From Amylibacter marinus (GTDB lineage: Bacteria > Pseudomonadota > Alphaproteobacteria > Rhodobacterales > Rhodobacteraceae): DNA of 64,000 bases. Positions 9,326 to 19,466 of the stretch are shown here, piece after piece. The stretch is from assembly GCF_030160015.1 (NCBI RefSeq), contig NZ_BSNN01000002.1, positions 1 through 64,000 on the forward strand. The letters are read 5' to 3'. The notes under the pieces are model-generated. The model saw only the letters and a list, made by a program, of their open reading frames with translations, made no database searches and was not told where the DNA came from. Each line of letters opens with the position of its first letter. Position 1 is the stretch's first letter. The position numbers were made by a program, and so were the translations under genes.

Positions 9326-10447
9326 TCATAATGCCTGTATTGTTGGAATATCGCCAAACCCGTTAAATCGGGTTGCGATGGATTGCACATAGGCCCCCAT
9401 GCCTTGAATTATGATGTAATCTCCATCCTTTAAATTAATCGGCAAATCCAAAGGCGCATCCAATTGATCCAATGAATCACAGGTCGGGCCAAACGCCATA
9501 TACCCCTGTTTCGCGCCGCCCTTAGGATGGGCCTGGTCATCCACCACATACATGCGACCACAGATGCCAATATCGCTGAATTCGGCCAATCCACCGTAAA
9601 CGCCGTCATTCAGAAAAATCTGTGAACCATCGCGCGCCTTAACTCGCAAGATCAAATTGCCCGCCTCAGCCACCATCGCCCGGCCCGGTTCGCAAACCAA
9701 CAGCGGAGCTTGATCAAAATTATCTCGCACCGCTTGATAGATGGCGTCAAAATAAACAGATAGATCCACCGGCCCTGTACCGCGATCGCTGGGAAAACCA
9801 CCCCCCACATTTAACCGCGCCAAGGGCACCTGCGCACGCCCCGCAATCTCAGCGCATTTTACTATGTAGCGCTCCCATGCGGTGGGATTTATACACTGGG
9901 TGCCTGGGTGAAAAGTCATGGAGGCCACCATCCCCGCGCCATGCGCCCGACGTAGCAATTGGACACAGGTTTCCGCCTCTGCACCAAACTTGGTGCCAAA
10001 ATCATAGGCCGCCCCTGCCACATCCATATGCAGGCGTACAGAAACCTCGCTGCCCCAGGGTAACACGGCCAATAGTTTTTCCATCTCGCTGAGGCGATCC
10101 ACCGAGAAAGAGCGTACCCCCAGCGCCACGGCTCGCTCGATTTCATCCCTGCTGCGCACGGGGTTGTTGTAATGCAGAATCAGATCTTCACCCATCTGAC
10201 GGATGGTTTCGATTTCGGTAATTGAGGCCACATCAAATGTCTGAATGCCAACATTGATTAACTGGCTTAGAACCATTGGGTCAGGATTGGCCTTCACCGC
10301 ATAGGTGACCAGCCCGGCAAAACCCGCTTGGAAACGCTGTGCGGTTTGGCGTAGGGTTTCGGAATCCATAAATAAATGTGGGCGCTCAGGCTGACAGCGA
10401 CGAATAAACTCTTCGGGGGAATTCCAAACTGTTGGTTGATAACGCAT
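9326..10447 (-). CDS. type III PLP-dependent ornithine/diamino acid decarboxylase
   Basis: The 373-residue enzyme has the alanine-racemase-like fold of group IV decarboxylases: the PLP lysine in VTYAVKANPDP (about residue 52), HPGTQCI, the phosphate-binding GGGFPSDRG, CEPGRAMVAEAG and the C-terminal catalytic Cys in GPTCDSLD. It most likely decarboxylates ornithine to putrescine, with lysine as a possible second substrate. The start was set at the ATG at 10445-10447 (MRYQPTVW). It is divergent from an Lrp/AsnC regulator, which probably controls it from the 110-base gap. Confidence 0.9.
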   Translation of the reverse strand: MRYQPTVWNSPEEFIRRCQPERPHLFMDSETLRQTAQRFQAGFAGLVTYAVKANPDPMVLSQLINVGIQTFDVASITEIETIRQMGEDLILHYNNPVRSRDEIERAVALGVRSFSVDRLSEMEKLLAVLPWGSEVSVRLHMDVAGAAYDFGTKFGAEAETCVQLLRRAHGAGMVASMTFHPGTQCINPTAWERYIVKCAEIAGRAQVPLARLNVGGGFPSDRGTGPVDLSVYFDAIYQAVRDNFDQAPLLVCEPGRAMVAEAGNLILRVKARDGSQIFLNDGVYGGLAEFSDIGICGRMYVVDDQAHPKGGAKQGYMAFGPTCDSLDQLDAPLDLPINLKDGDYIIIQGMGAYVQSIATRFNGFGDIPTIQAL

Positions 10448-10557
10448 GGGGCACCTTTTCTTACCAGAATGCGTGTAAAGATGGGCAAAAGGACTCGTAA
10501 ATTTGTCAAATAGCTGAATAATATGTAGCATTATGACGAAATTTTGGGGAAATTACC

Positions 10558-10983
10558 ATGGATGCCATAGATCACACCATCATTGACGCCCTGCGCCAGA
10601 ATGCCCGCCTGCCTATTTCCAGCCTTGCCGCACAGCTGGGCATGGCACGTACTACCATCCAAACCCGCCTCTCGCGGCTGGAAAGCACCGGCATAATCCA
10701 AGGTTATGCAGTGCGCCTAGGCCCAGAAATCGAGGAGCGCCAAATCAAGGCTACGGTGCTATTGCAGCTAGACCCCAAAGCGGGGGCAGGGGTTGTCGCG
10801 CGTTTGAAGAAGATTCCGAACGTCGAACAGGCCTTTACGGCGTCTGGCCGTTTTGATTTGGTGCTGACGGTGGGGGCCAACTCTACGGGTGCGCTCGATG
10901 AGATATTGGACGAGATCGGGGATATGCAGGGGGTCAAATCATCCGAGAGTCTGATCCAGCTCAGCACCAAAATTGATCGCTAG
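10558..10983 (+). CDS. Lrp/AsnC family transcriptional regulator
   Basis: The 141-residue regulator has an N-terminal winged helix (MDAIDHTIIDALRQNARL; AAQLGMARTTIQTRLSRLE) and a C-terminal RAM/ligand-binding domain (KATVLLQLDPKAG; SGRFDLVLTVGA). The family senses amino acids and usually acts on divergent neighbours, here the ornithine decarboxylase gene. No convincing palindromic operator was resolved by eye in the shared gap. Confidence 0.93.
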   Translation: MDAIDHTIIDALRQNARLPISSLAAQLGMARTTIQTRLSRLESTGIIQGYAVRLGPEIEERQIKATVLLQLDPKAGAGVVARLKKIPNVEQAFTASGRFDLVLTVGANSTGALDEILDEIGDMQGVKSSESLIQLSTKIDR

Positions 10984-11079
10984 CCTCGGCGCATCCACAA
11001 TCCTCCTTTCCCTTGCTCAAAACCCACGCTAAGAAGCACAAAGCGTGATTTCACAGCGGATTATTCACAGGGCAAAACG

Positions 11080-13989
11080 ATGGCGATGGAAAAAAACTTT
11101 GATGCGAGCAAACGCGAGGCTGACATTTGGGAAAAATGGGAAGCGGCGCAGGCCTTCAAGGCAGGTGCAAATGCACGCGATGGTGCCGATAGCTTCTCGA
11201 TCATGATCCCCCCCCCGAATGTGACCGGTGTTTTGCATATGGGGCATGCATTTAACAACACGCTTCAGGATATCCTGATCCGCTGGAAACGTATGCAGGG
11301 CTTTGACACCCTATGGCAACCGGGCACAGATCACGCAGGCATTGCCACCCAGATGGTGGTGGAACGCGAGCTGGCCAAAGAGGGCAAAAAACGCACTGAT
11401 TTCCCGCGCGAAGAGTTTTTAAAGAAAATCTGGGCCTGGAAAGAACAATCCGGCGGCACCATAATCAACCAGCTGAAACGCCTCGGCGCATCCTGTGATT
11501 TTGACCGTACCGCCTTCACCATGTCGGGGGCACAGGGTGATACCCGCGTGGGCCACGAAAACAGCCCCAATTTCCACGATGCCGTCATCAAGGTTTTTGT
11601 TGAAATGTACAACAAAGGCCTGATTTACCGTGGTAAACGCTTGGTCAACTGGGACCCGCATTTTGAAACCGCGATTTCTGATCTAGAGGTGGAAAACATC
11701 GAGGTTGACGGCCACATGTGGCACTTCAAATACCCCCTAGCGGGGGGGCTGGAATATGAATACGTCGAGAAAGACGCGGATGGCACCGTTACGCTTCGCG
11801 AGATGCGCAACTATATCTCTATCGCCACCACACGTCCTGAAACCATGCTGGGGGATGGCGCAGTTGCCGTACATACCAAGGATGCGCGCTATGCCCCGAT
11901 CGTGGGTCAGCTATGTGAAATTCCTGTTGGCCCCAAGGAACAGCGCCGCCTGATCCCGATTATCACCGATGATTACCCCGATCCCGATTTCGGATCCGGT
12001 GCTGTGAAAATCACCGGTGCCCATGATTTCAACGACTATATGGTCGCCAAGCGTAACAATATCCCGATGTACAATCTGATGGATACCCGCGCCAACATGC
12101 GCGCCGATGGCGCCCCATATGTGGAAGAGGCCGCCAAGGCCCAAGCCATCGCCAATGGCACGCTGGAATTCGACGAGGCGATGATCGCCGCCACCAATAT
12201 GGTGCCCGAGGAATACCGCGGTCTCACCCGCGAAGAGGCCCGCGCGCGCGTGATTGCCGATATCACCGCCGAGGGTCTGGCCGTGATGCACGACGTGACC
12301 AAAACCATCAAAGACGAAGAGGGCACCGAGTCTCAAATCACTGAAACCGTGCCATACGTCGAAAACAAACCGATCATGCAACCCTTTGGCGATCGCTCCA
12401 AGGTGGTGATCGAGCCTATGCTGACCGATCAGTGGTTCGTAGAAACCGATAAAATCGTCGGCCCCGCGCTGGACGCCGTGCGTGAGGGTACCGTTAAAAT
12501 CATGCCCGAAAGCGGCGAGAAGGTTTACTACCACTGGCTCGATAATATCGAGCCATGGTGTATTTCTCGCCAGCTATGGTGGGGACACCAGATACCGGTT
12601 TGGTTTGATACAGAGGGCAACCAGTTTTGCGCCGCAACCGAGGCCGAAGCCATCGAGATGTCTGGCGGCAAGTCTCTAACCCGCGACCCAGACGTCCTAG
12701 ACACATGGTTCTCCTCTGGCCTCTGGCCCATCGGCACGCTGGGCTGGCCCGAACAAACCGACGAGCTGGCGCGCTATTTCCCCACCAGCACCCTGATCAC
12801 GGGCCAAGATATCCTGTTCTTCTGGGTTGCCCGCATGATGATGATGCAACTGGCTGTGGTGGATCAAATCCCCTTTGATACCGTGTATTTGCACGGTTTG
12901 GTGCGCGATGCCAAAGGCAAGAAAATGTCGAAATCCACCGGCAATGTCATTGATCCGCTGGATTTGATCGATGAATACGGCGCCGATGCCCTGCGCTTTG
13001 CCAATGCGGCCATGGCATCAATGGGCGGTGTGTTGAAAATGGATACCAAACGCATCGAAGGCTATCGCAATTTCGGCACCAAGCTGTGGAATGCCACGCG
13101 TTTCGCCGAATTCAACGAGGCCGCACCAGTGGCCGATTTCGACCCAAAATCCACAACCCAAACCCTGAACAAATGGATCGTGGGCGAGGTGGCCACACTG
13201 CGTGAAACAGTCGATGCATCGCTAGCTGCTTACCGCTTTAACGACGCGGCCCATGCGCTGTATGGCTTTATCTGGAACAAACTGTGCGATTGGTACGTAG
13301 AATTGTCCAAGCCATTGCTACAAGGCGATGATGCCGCCGCCGTGGCTGAAACCAAGGCAACACTGGCTTGGGTGTTGGATCAATCCTATACAATGCTACA
13401 CCCGATTATGCCGTTTATCACCGAGGAGCTTTGGGCCGAAACAGGGCACACTGACCTGTTGGCACACAAAGATTGGCCCGAATACACCGCGGCTGATCTG
13501 GTCGATGCAGATGCCAATGCAGAGATGAGCTGGGTGATCAATCTAATCGAACAGGTGCGTTCTTTGCGTGCAGAAATGCGCGTCAATGCAGGGGCCAAAA
13601 TCCCGATGGTGCAGTTGGAACTAGACGCAGCGGCCAAAACGGCCCTTGTCAATAACCAATCCATGATCATGCGCCTTGCCCGCATCAGCGAAATCACCAC
13701 GGCCAGTGCCGCCCCCCAAGGCGCGGTTACTATCGCGGTCGAGGGTGGCGAATTCTGTCTGCCTCTGGCCGATATCATCGATATCGATGCAGAAAAGGCC
13801 CGTTTGACCAAGGCGATTGAAAAACTGAACAAAGAGCTGGGCGGGATCAAAGGCAAGCTGTCGAACGAAAAATTCGTCAATAACGCCCCAGAATCCGTGG
13901 TTGCGGAAAACCGTGCGCGTATCGAAACAGGATCAGAAGAGCTGGAAACCCTCACCGCTGCATTACAGCGCGTTGAATCCTTGGGATAA
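11080..13989 (+). CDS. valS: valyl-tRNA synthetase
   Basis: The class I synthetase charges tRNA-Val and edits misacylated threonine. The 969-residue protein carries [16 protein letters not shown] with the HIGH-type motif HMGH (about residue 55), the [13 protein letters not shown] region, the editing CP1 domain ([16 protein letters not shown]), KKMSKSTGN (about residue 614), an anticodon-binding domain and a C-terminal coiled coil ([18 protein letters not shown]). The start at ATG 11080 follows a GC-rich gap without a strong Shine-Dalgarno; an ATG two codons later is possible. Long open frames on the opposite strand inside it are shadows. Confidence 0.97.
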   Translation: MAMEKNFDASKREADIWEKWEAAQAFKAGANARDGADSFSIMIPPPNVTGVLHMGHAFNNTLQDILIRWKRMQGFDTLWQPGTDHAGIATQMVVERELAKEGKKRTDFPREEFLKKIWAWKEQSGGTIINQLKRLGASCDFDRTAFTMSGAQGDTRVGHENSPNFHDAVIKVFVEMYNKGLIYRGKRLVNWDPHFETAISDLEVENIEVDGHMWHFKYPLAGGLEYEYVEKDADGTVTLREMRNYISIATTRPETMLGDGAVAVHTKDARYAPIVGQLCEIPVGPKEQRRLIPIITDDYPDPDFGSGAVKITGAHDFNDYMVAKRNNIPMYNLMDTRANMRADGAPYVEEAAKAQAIANGTLEFDEAMIAATNMVPEEYRGLTREEARARVIADITAEGLAVMHDVTKTIKDEEGTESQITETVPYVENKPIMQPFGDRSKVVIEPMLTDQWFVETDKIVGPALDAVREGTVKIMPESGEKVYYHWLDNIEPWCISRQLWWGHQIPVWFDTEGNQFCAATEAEAIEMSGGKSLTRDPDVLDTWFSSGLWPIGTLGWPEQTDELARYFPTSTLITGQDILFFWVARMMMMQLAVVDQIPFDTVYLHGLVRDAKGKKMSKSTGNVIDPLDLIDEYGADALRFANAAMASMGGVLKMDTKRIEGYRNFGTKLWNATRFAEFNEAAPVADFDPKSTTQTLNKWIVGEVATLRETVDASLAAYRFNDAAHALYGFIWNKLCDWYVELSKPLLQGDDAAAVAETKATLAWVLDQSYTMLHPIMPFITEELWAETGHTDLLAHKDWPEYTAADLVDADANAEMSWVINLIEQVRSLRAEMRVNAGAKIPMVQLELDAAAKTALVNNQSMIMRLARISEITTASAAPQGAVTIAVEGGEFCLPLADIIDIDAEKARLTKAIEKLNKELGGIKGKLSNEKFVNNAPESVVAENRARIETGSEELETLTAALQRVESLG

Positions 13990-14007
13990 ACTAGGCGGGA
14001 TAATCTC

Positions 14008-14032
14008 GGGGCGCGCAGAACGCGCGCCTCTT
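14008..14032 (+). terminator. hairpin after valS
   Basis: GGCGCGC and GCGCGCC flank AGAAC, with a G-T and a G-C pair extending the stem; the tail CTCTT is only weakly T-rich. The position 18 bases after the stop supports a terminator, but the T tract is poor. Confidence 0.5.
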
Positions 14033-14060
14033 ACAATTCCAAATCTTTAAAATATCCAAT

Positions 14061-14084
14061 CCCCTTGTCCCTCGGGACAAGGGG
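14061..14084. terminator. strong hairpin between convergent genes
   Basis: CCCCTTGTCC and GGACAAGGGG form a perfect 10-base stem closed by the tetraloop CTCG. It lies 12 bases past the stop of the leftward Tat-signal gene and downstream of valS, so it may serve either transcript. Neither side has a good T run, so a 3'-end stabiliser is also possible. Confidence 0.5.
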
Positions 14085-14096
14085 CAACAACGGCCG

Positions 14097-14276
14097 CTAG
14101 GGCACCACACGTTCCACCGCGCGCATCATTCCCGCCGCCTTGTCAAAATACACGGTCAGAATACGCCGCCCGCCGACCTTGCTGGCCACATTGGGCACAA
14201 GCCGCAGGCCCAACGCCGCCCCGCCGCTGGCCAAAACCCCACGTCGGCTGATTTTTATGCTGGTGTCATCTGACAT
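14097..14276 (-). CDS. small twin-arginine-signal protein, 59 residues
   Basis: The peptide has a Tat-type motif SRRGVLASGGAALGLRL followed by a short tail ending in TVYFDKAAGMMRAVERVVP. Very similar small proteins occur widely in Rhodobacterales, annotated only as Tat-signal or hypothetical proteins. ATG 14274-14276 (MSDDTSIK) was chosen over an in-frame start 33 bases upstream because the twin-arginine motif then lies at a normal distance from the N-terminus. Function is unknown; the mature part is so short that it may act as a membrane-associated or assembly peptide. Confidence 0.65.
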   Translation of the reverse strand: MSDDTSIKISRRGVLASGGAALGLRLVPNVASKVGGRRILTVYFDKAAGMMRAVERVVP

Positions 14277-14401
14277 CACGCCCTCCCATAAAGTCGTCCT
14301 GTTGCTCAATATCTAATGTCTCAGCATAGATTTTCAAGATAACGCCCTTATTCCATTGCATCTTCGCAGGATTTGCCGTTCTTTAGGCCAAAGGAATTTA
14401 T

Positions 14402-15502
14402 ATGCCCAAACAGACCAAACTTGCCCAATCTCTGCCCGCCACAGTGCCCTTCATCGCCCCAGAAATGACCGAGCGTGCCCGTGGCCGCGCCTTCACCGCG
14501 CGCCTTGGTGCCAATGAAAATGGTTTTGGCCCCGCGCCATCGGTGCTGGATGCTCTGCACAGCGCTGGCCCAGAAATTTGGAAATACCCGGACCCTAGCC
14601 TGTTTGACCTACGCCAAGCTCTATCAGACCACCACGCTATCCCGCCCAATCAGTTCATCCTTGGCGGTGGTATCGATGGCCTGCTGGGCACGCTGTGCCG
14701 CCTGTTTGTGGATCATAGCACGCATGTGGTCACCTCTTTGGGCGGCTACCCCACATTTAATTACCATGTGGCGGGATTTGGCGGCACCCTGCATCAGGTG
14801 CCCTATAAGGATGATATGGCAGATTTGGACGGCTTGCTGGCATCAGTTGTACGCAGTAATGCCACATTGGTCTACCTATCAAACCCAGATAACCCCATGG
14901 GCACAATGCACAGCGCCAGTGCGATAGAACAATTTGCAGAGGCCTTGCCTCGAACTTGCCTATTCATCCTAGACGAAGCCTATATCGAATGCGCCGATGC
15001 GCAAAATATCCCAAACCTTGCGGTAGACCAACCAAACCTGATCCGCTTTCGCACCTTTTCCAAGGCCTATGGATTGGCTGGCGCGCGTATTGGTTACGGG
15101 ATCGGCCCCGCTGATCTGATCGCCAGCTTTGATAAAGTGCGCGATCATTTTGGCGTCAGCCTGCTGTCTCAGGCCGCGGCATTGGCGGCATTGGCAGATC
15201 AAACATACCTAACGGAGACCTGCCAGCACATCACACAGGCGCGCGATCACATCGCCCAAATCGCCCGTGATAATGGGTTGATCCCACTGCCCAGCCAGAC
15301 CAATTTTGTCACAATCGATTGCGGACAAGGGGGGTATTTCGCCCGAGCAGTTTTGCAAAGCCTTGCTGATCAAGATGTCTTTGTTCGCATGCCAATGGTC
15401 GCCCCGCTGGATCGCTGTATCCGCGTATCTGTTGGCCCCGCGGCGGAATTGGCCGCCTTTGCCAAGGCCTTGCCCCTTGCGCTGACACAGGCGCGCGGCT
15501 AG
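14402..15502 (+). CDS. PLP-dependent class I/II aminotransferase, HisC-like
   Basis: The 366-residue protein has the fold type I aminotransferase signature of histidinol-phosphate aminotransferase relatives: LGANENGFGPAPS, YPDPSLFDLRQALSDHH, YLSNPDNPMGT, LDEAYIECA and the PLP lysine in TFSKAYGLAGARIGYG. HisC itself usually lies with other his genes; none is here, so it may be HisC, an aromatic aminotransferase or a broad-range enzyme. Its end overlaps the convergent class V aminotransferase by four bases. Confidence 0.8.
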   Translation: MPKQTKLAQSLPATVPFIAPEMTERARGRAFTARLGANENGFGPAPSVLDALHSAGPEIWKYPDPSLFDLRQALSDHHAIPPNQFILGGGIDGLLGTLCRLFVDHSTHVVTSLGGYPTFNYHVAGFGGTLHQVPYKDDMADLDGLLASVVRSNATLVYLSNPDNPMGTMHSASAIEQFAEALPRTCLFILDEAYIECADAQNIPNLAVDQPNLIRFRTFSKAYGLAGARIGYGIGPADLIASFDKVRDHFGVSLLSQAAALAALADQTYLTETCQHITQARDHIAQIARDNGLIPLPSQTNFVTIDCGQGGYFARAVLQSLADQDVFVRMPMVAPLDRCIRVSVGPAAELAAFAKALPLALTQARG

Positions 15503-16704
15503 CGCGATGCGGTTGCTATCACATGATTAGCGGCCTCAAGCGCGCCGGCGCCATGGGGAATATCTAGCGCTTTTAGCGCCGCATCAATCGTCCCCAAGGT
15601 ACCCAGTATCATCGGTACATTCATGTGCCCCATATGACCAATGCGGAAATAATTTTCAAACTCGGGTGACTTCGCATCCGCCATACCCAGCCCTATGCCC
15701 AAGGTCACCCCCGCCACATTTTCGCACCAATCGCGAATTTTTCCGCCATCAAAATGGCTGGTGGTGATCGAGGTTACGGCAAAGGAGCGCTTGTCGGGTT
15801 CCTTGATATTTAACCACATGCGTCCAGCACTGCCCCAGCTATCAACGGCCGCCCAAATAGCCTGCGCAAACACGCGATGACGCGTCCAAACGTTTTCCAA
15901 TCCCTCTTCTATCAGGATCATGTCAAGCGCCTCGCGCAGGCCCATCAAATGATGCGTCGGCGGGGTACCAGCAAAGCGTTGGTACAGCATCTCAGGGGCA
16001 ACGCGCGGCGCCCAATCCCAATAGTAAGAAACGCGATCCATTTCGCGTCGGGCCGCATGGGCACGATTATTCAAAAACACAAACCCCATGCCCGCAGGCA
16101 CCATCAGCCCCTTTTGACAGCCAGAAACCATCACATCCACCAGCCATTCGTCCATGAAATGCGGCTCGGTTCCAAGAGAGGCCATGCAATCCACCATATA
16201 AAGGGCAGGGTGCCCAGTGGCCCGTATGGCCTGCCCAAGGGCAGATATATCATTGCGCACAGATGTAGAGGTATCGGTTTGTACTACTAGAATGGCTTTT
16301 ATATCGTTGTTCTTATCCGCCAAAAGCCGCGTCTCTACTTGGGCGATATCCACGCTGGATTGTTTGCCAAAATCGATTACTTCAATCTCTATACCCAATG
16401 TCTGAGCAACAGCCCCCCACCCAAGGGCAAATGGCCCTGTGCCCAGCACCAAGACCTTTTCGCCTGCGGCCACGGTATTACTTAGCGCGGCCTCCCAGGT
16501 GCCGTGACCATTGGTAATATAGAAAACCACATCGCCCGTGGTGCCGGCCAATTGCTTTAGATCGGGGATCATCCCTTCGATCATTTCCTTTAGGGGGCCA
16601 TAATAAATATTGGGAGAGGGTTGATGCATGGCATTCAAAACCCGATCAGGCACAACCGAAGGCCCAGGAATAGCCAATAGTTTCCGTCCGTTATCCAGTG
16701 TCAT
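15499..16704 (-). CDS. class V PLP-dependent aminotransferase (serine/alanine-glyoxylate type)
   Basis: The 401-residue enzyme has the class V pattern: AIPGPSVVPDRVLNAM, the glycine-rich ITNGHGTWEAAL, MVDCMASLGTEP and the PLP lysine in VSGCQKGLMVPAGMGF. The family moves amino groups from alanine, serine or aspartate to glyoxylate or related 2-oxo acids. The exact donor cannot be read from sequence, and no glyoxylate or beta-hydroxyaspartate pathway gene is adjacent. The divergent neighbour is an ABC exporter. Confidence 0.8.
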   Translation of the reverse strand: MTLDNGRKLLAIPGPSVVPDRVLNAMHQPSPNIYYGPLKEMIEGMIPDLKQLAGTTGDVVFYITNGHGTWEAALSNTVAAGEKVLVLGTGPFALGWGAVAQTLGIEIEVIDFGKQSSVDIAQVETRLLADKNNDIKAILVVQTDTSTSVRNDISALGQAIRATGHPALYMVDCMASLGTEPHFMDEWLVDVMVSGCQKGLMVPAGMGFVFLNNRAHAARREMDRVSYYWDWAPRVAPEMLYQRFAGTPPTHHLMGLREALDMILIEEGLENVWTRHRVFAQAIWAAVDSWGSAGRMWLNIKEPDKRSFAVTSITTSHFDGGKIRDWCENVAGVTLGIGLGMADAKSPEFENYFRIGHMGHMNVPMILGTLGTIDAALKALDIPHGAGALEAANHVIATASR

Positions 16705-16854
16705 CGCAGGCCTCTTAAAATACGGGGTATAGTGTGGCAGTCGCCGCGTACCAGAAGCACAGATTCGCGCCCGCTTGTAAAATTAAAATTTGTGTCATTG
16801 GACTTCACCTGTGCTCATGCTAAGAGGGGGGTCGAATTGCCCAGAGGGAACTGA

Positions 16855-18708
16855 ATGCCCCAAGATTTTGATCCTAACCGCAGTGCATCTCAGGCCTATG
16901 GCCGATTGTGGCGCGATTGGTTGCGCCCATACCGCGCAACACTGTTCCTGACACTGATGTTAATGGTGATTGTTGCGTTGGCCTCGGCGGGCTATGCTAA
17001 ATTTATCCAAATGGTGATCGAGGGCTTCGAAACCGCCTCAAACAGTGTAATCTGGTGGGGACCCTTGGGGATCATCGTGCTAACCCTCTCCAAGGGTGTT
17101 AGCCAATACCTGCAAAATGTCCTGCAAAACCAAGTGATGTCGCGCATGCAGGCGGATATTCAAACCAAGATGTACGCCAGTCTGGTCACTATGGATTTGG
17201 CGCATCTGCTGGCCGAATCCCCCTCTGCATTGTCGGCGCGGTTTTCCGCAGATGTTGAATTAATCCGCAACGCATCGCGCCAAGTGTTTTCTGCTGTTAC
17301 GGCTATTTTGACCGTAATCGCCACCTTTGGGGTGATGTTGTCGATCGACTGGGCGATGACGCTGGGGTTGATATTGATTTTTGCGCTGGCCTTTGGCCCT
17401 GTGGGGATCGTAGGCGCGCGGGTTAAGGCGATATCGGCCACCACCCAGGAAGAAATCGCCCAGATGGTATCATCGGTGGACGAGGGGCTGTCTGGTATCC
17501 GTATGGTGCGCGCCTACCGCCTAGAGGATCGGCTGAAGGATTCGTCAAAAGCAGTCTTCGAAAACCTGTATAAACTGCGGGTCTCTTTGGTGAAATGGCA
17601 GGCGATCCTGTCGCCAATGATGGAAATTCTGGGCGGCTTGGCTGTTGGGGCGCTGTTCTTTTTGGTCGCTTTGCGCATGCGTTCGGGGGCTATTGATCTG
17701 GCGGGGTTTATCGGCCTGCTTACGGCGCTGGGCGTTGCCACAAATCCGGCACGTAAACTGGGCGGGGCCTATGCGATTGCCCTACAGGGTCAGGCTGCGC
17801 TGGATCGGGTTTTCGCGCTGTTTGATACCCCCAATACCATCCGTGATGGCAGCTTTGAGTTTGCCAGCGGAGATAAGGCCAAGGGCTTGGTAGAATTTCG
17901 CGATGTGGATTTCACCTATCCCGATGGGTTTCAGGCGCTGCATGGGATTAACCTGCGTATCGAGGCCGGCAAGACCTATGCCTTTGTTGGGCGCTCTGGA
18001 GCGGGTAAATCCACTGTTTTCAATCTTTTACCTCGCCTGTTTGACGCCACGTCTGGGGTGATATACCTAGATGGCCGCCCAATCACAGAATACACATTGC
18101 CAGCATTGCGTGATCAAATATCAGTGGTCAGCCAAGACAGCGTCCTGCTGAGCGGATCCGTGCTGGAAAACATCTCCTTCGGGCGCGAAGGCGCCAGCGA
18201 GGTGGATTGCATCAAGGCCGCCAAATCCGCCGCCGCACATAAGTTTATCACCAAACTACCCGAGGGGTTCAACACCCATATCGAACCCGCCAAGATCAAG
18301 TTTTCCGGTGGCGAGCGCCAGCGCCTGTCGATAGCGCGCGCGATCCTGCGTGATGCGCCAATCTTGTTGCTGGACGAGCCGACATCCGCCCTTGATGCGG
18401 AATCTGAAAACCAAATTCGCACAGCTCTTGATGTGTTATCTGAGGGGCGTACAACTCTGATTATCGCCCATCGCCTATCCACAATTCTGGATGCAGATCA
18501 GATTGTGGTGATGGATCAGGGCGCGGTGGTGGCGCAGGGTAGCCACGATGAATTGCTGGAACAGGGCGGGATCTATGCCGATCTGTTTAATCTGCAATTT
18601 GACCTCAGCCCAGAATCCTCTGCACCAAAACGCAAGCGATCGTTCAGCAATGGCCAAGGGCGCTGGAAATCCCCGCTTGAGGGTCTGGTCAAGTTTTTCG
18701 GGGGGTAG
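16855..18708 (+). CDS. ABC exporter, fused permease and ATPase (MsbA-like)
   Basis: The 617-residue half-transporter has a six-helix type IV permease domain (about residues 20-310) and a nucleotide-binding domain with Walker A GRSGAGKST, Q-loop SVVSQD, signature FSGGERQRLSIARAIL, Walker B ILLLDEPTSALD and switch histidine in IIAHRLST. It would work as a dimer in the inner membrane, probably exporting lipid or drug-like substrates. Its last 20 bases overlap the convergent glycosyltransferase gene. Confidence 0.92.
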   Translation: MPQDFDPNRSASQAYGRLWRDWLRPYRATLFLTLMLMVIVALASAGYAKFIQMVIEGFETASNSVIWWGPLGIIVLTLSKGVSQYLQNVLQNQVMSRMQADIQTKMYASLVTMDLAHLLAESPSALSARFSADVELIRNASRQVFSAVTAILTVIATFGVMLSIDWAMTLGLILIFALAFGPVGIVGARVKAISATTQEEIAQMVSSVDEGLSGIRMVRAYRLEDRLKDSSKAVFENLYKLRVSLVKWQAILSPMMEILGGLAVGALFFLVALRMRSGAIDLAGFIGLLTALGVATNPARKLGGAYAIALQGQAALDRVFALFDTPNTIRDGSFEFASGDKAKGLVEFRDVDFTYPDGFQALHGINLRIEAGKTYAFVGRSGAGKSTVFNLLPRLFDATSGVIYLDGRPITEYTLPALRDQISVVSQDSVLLSGSVLENISFGREGASEVDCIKAAKSAAAHKFITKLPEGFNTHIEPAKIKFSGGERQRLSIARAILRDAPILLLDEPTSALDAESENQIRTALDVLSEGRTTLIIAHRLSTILDADQIVVMDQGAVVAQGSHDELLEQGGIYADLFNLQFDLSPESSAPKRKRSFSNGQGRWKSPLEGLVKFFGG

Positions 18709-19387
18709 ATGCGCGGTATTTCTGTGCCAGAACCTCGGGCGATGCCCCCAATTTAAACCGCGCCACCAAAATAATGTTACGCAGACCTTGGCGCAACCAT
18801 CCCGCACGTTCATACCGGATGGCCGAGGTTTGGGCTGTGAAGTTCAAGGCCACCATCTGCCCCTTTAGAGCCTGAGCAATCAAGACATCTTCCATGATCG
18901 GAACTGGCGCATAGCCCCCCACAGCATTGTACAAACGTTTGGATATCAGCAAGCCTTGATCACCGTAGGGCATATCAAATAGGCGCGCGCGTAAATTGGC
19001 CCATTTGGCCGTAACCCGCGCCATAAAATGCCCACTGTCAAAGCACAACTGACCATAGCCCGCATGGGCCTTGCTAGCGATATGGGCCTCTAGCACGCTG
19101 CTCCAACCCTCTGCTAAAATGGTATCGGCATGGATCACCAAGACCCATGCCCCGCGCGCCGCTGATACGCCCGCATCCAACTGTGTTCCACGCCCCATAG
19201 GAGCGGTGATTATGCGCGCCCCAATCTCATCTGCAATGTGTTGGATATTATCGTCTGATCCGCCATCGGCAAAAATTAACTCGTGTACCAATCCTGCGTT
19301 TAATCCCTCGATCAGGGCGCGCAATGTAGGTGTGATGTGATGGGCCACGTTCAGGGTGGGGATCACAATTGAAAGTGGGGCGGGCAT
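18689..19387 (-). CDS. family 2 glycosyltransferase (TIGR04283-like)
   Basis: The 232-residue protein has the GT2 nucleotide-sugar fold: SIVIPTLNVAHHI, the acidic ELIFADGGSDDN, GRGTQLDAGVSAA and LVIHADTILAEGW. This pattern matches the TIGR04283 group, which includes enzymes linked to arsenosugar synthesis in other bacteria; no arsenic gene is nearby, so that role is not claimed. ATG 19385-19387 (MPAPLSIVIP) was preferred because the catalytic strand follows directly. Confidence 0.85.
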   Translation of the reverse strand: MPAPLSIVIPTLNVAHHITPTLRALIEGLNAGLVHELIFADGGSDDNIQHIADEIGARIITAPMGRGTQLDAGVSAARGAWVLVIHADTILAEGWSSVLEAHIASKAHAGYGQLCFDSGHFMARVTAKWANLRARLFDMPYGDQGLLISKRLYNAVGGYAPVPIMEDVLIAQALKGQMVALNFTAQTSAIRYERAGWLRQGLRNIILVARFKLGASPEVLAQKYRASTPRKT

Positions 19388-19466
19388 AGGGCTTGGCATT
19401 CCTTGTTATTCAAGGCTACATACAGGTTCTGAAAAGTAACATCACCCGAAAACTGAGGCAATACTC

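Noticed and set aside
11911-12534. Long open frame (207 residues) antisense to valS
   Set aside because: It is a shadow of valS codon bias, rich in Gly/His, with no ribosome site or recognised domain.
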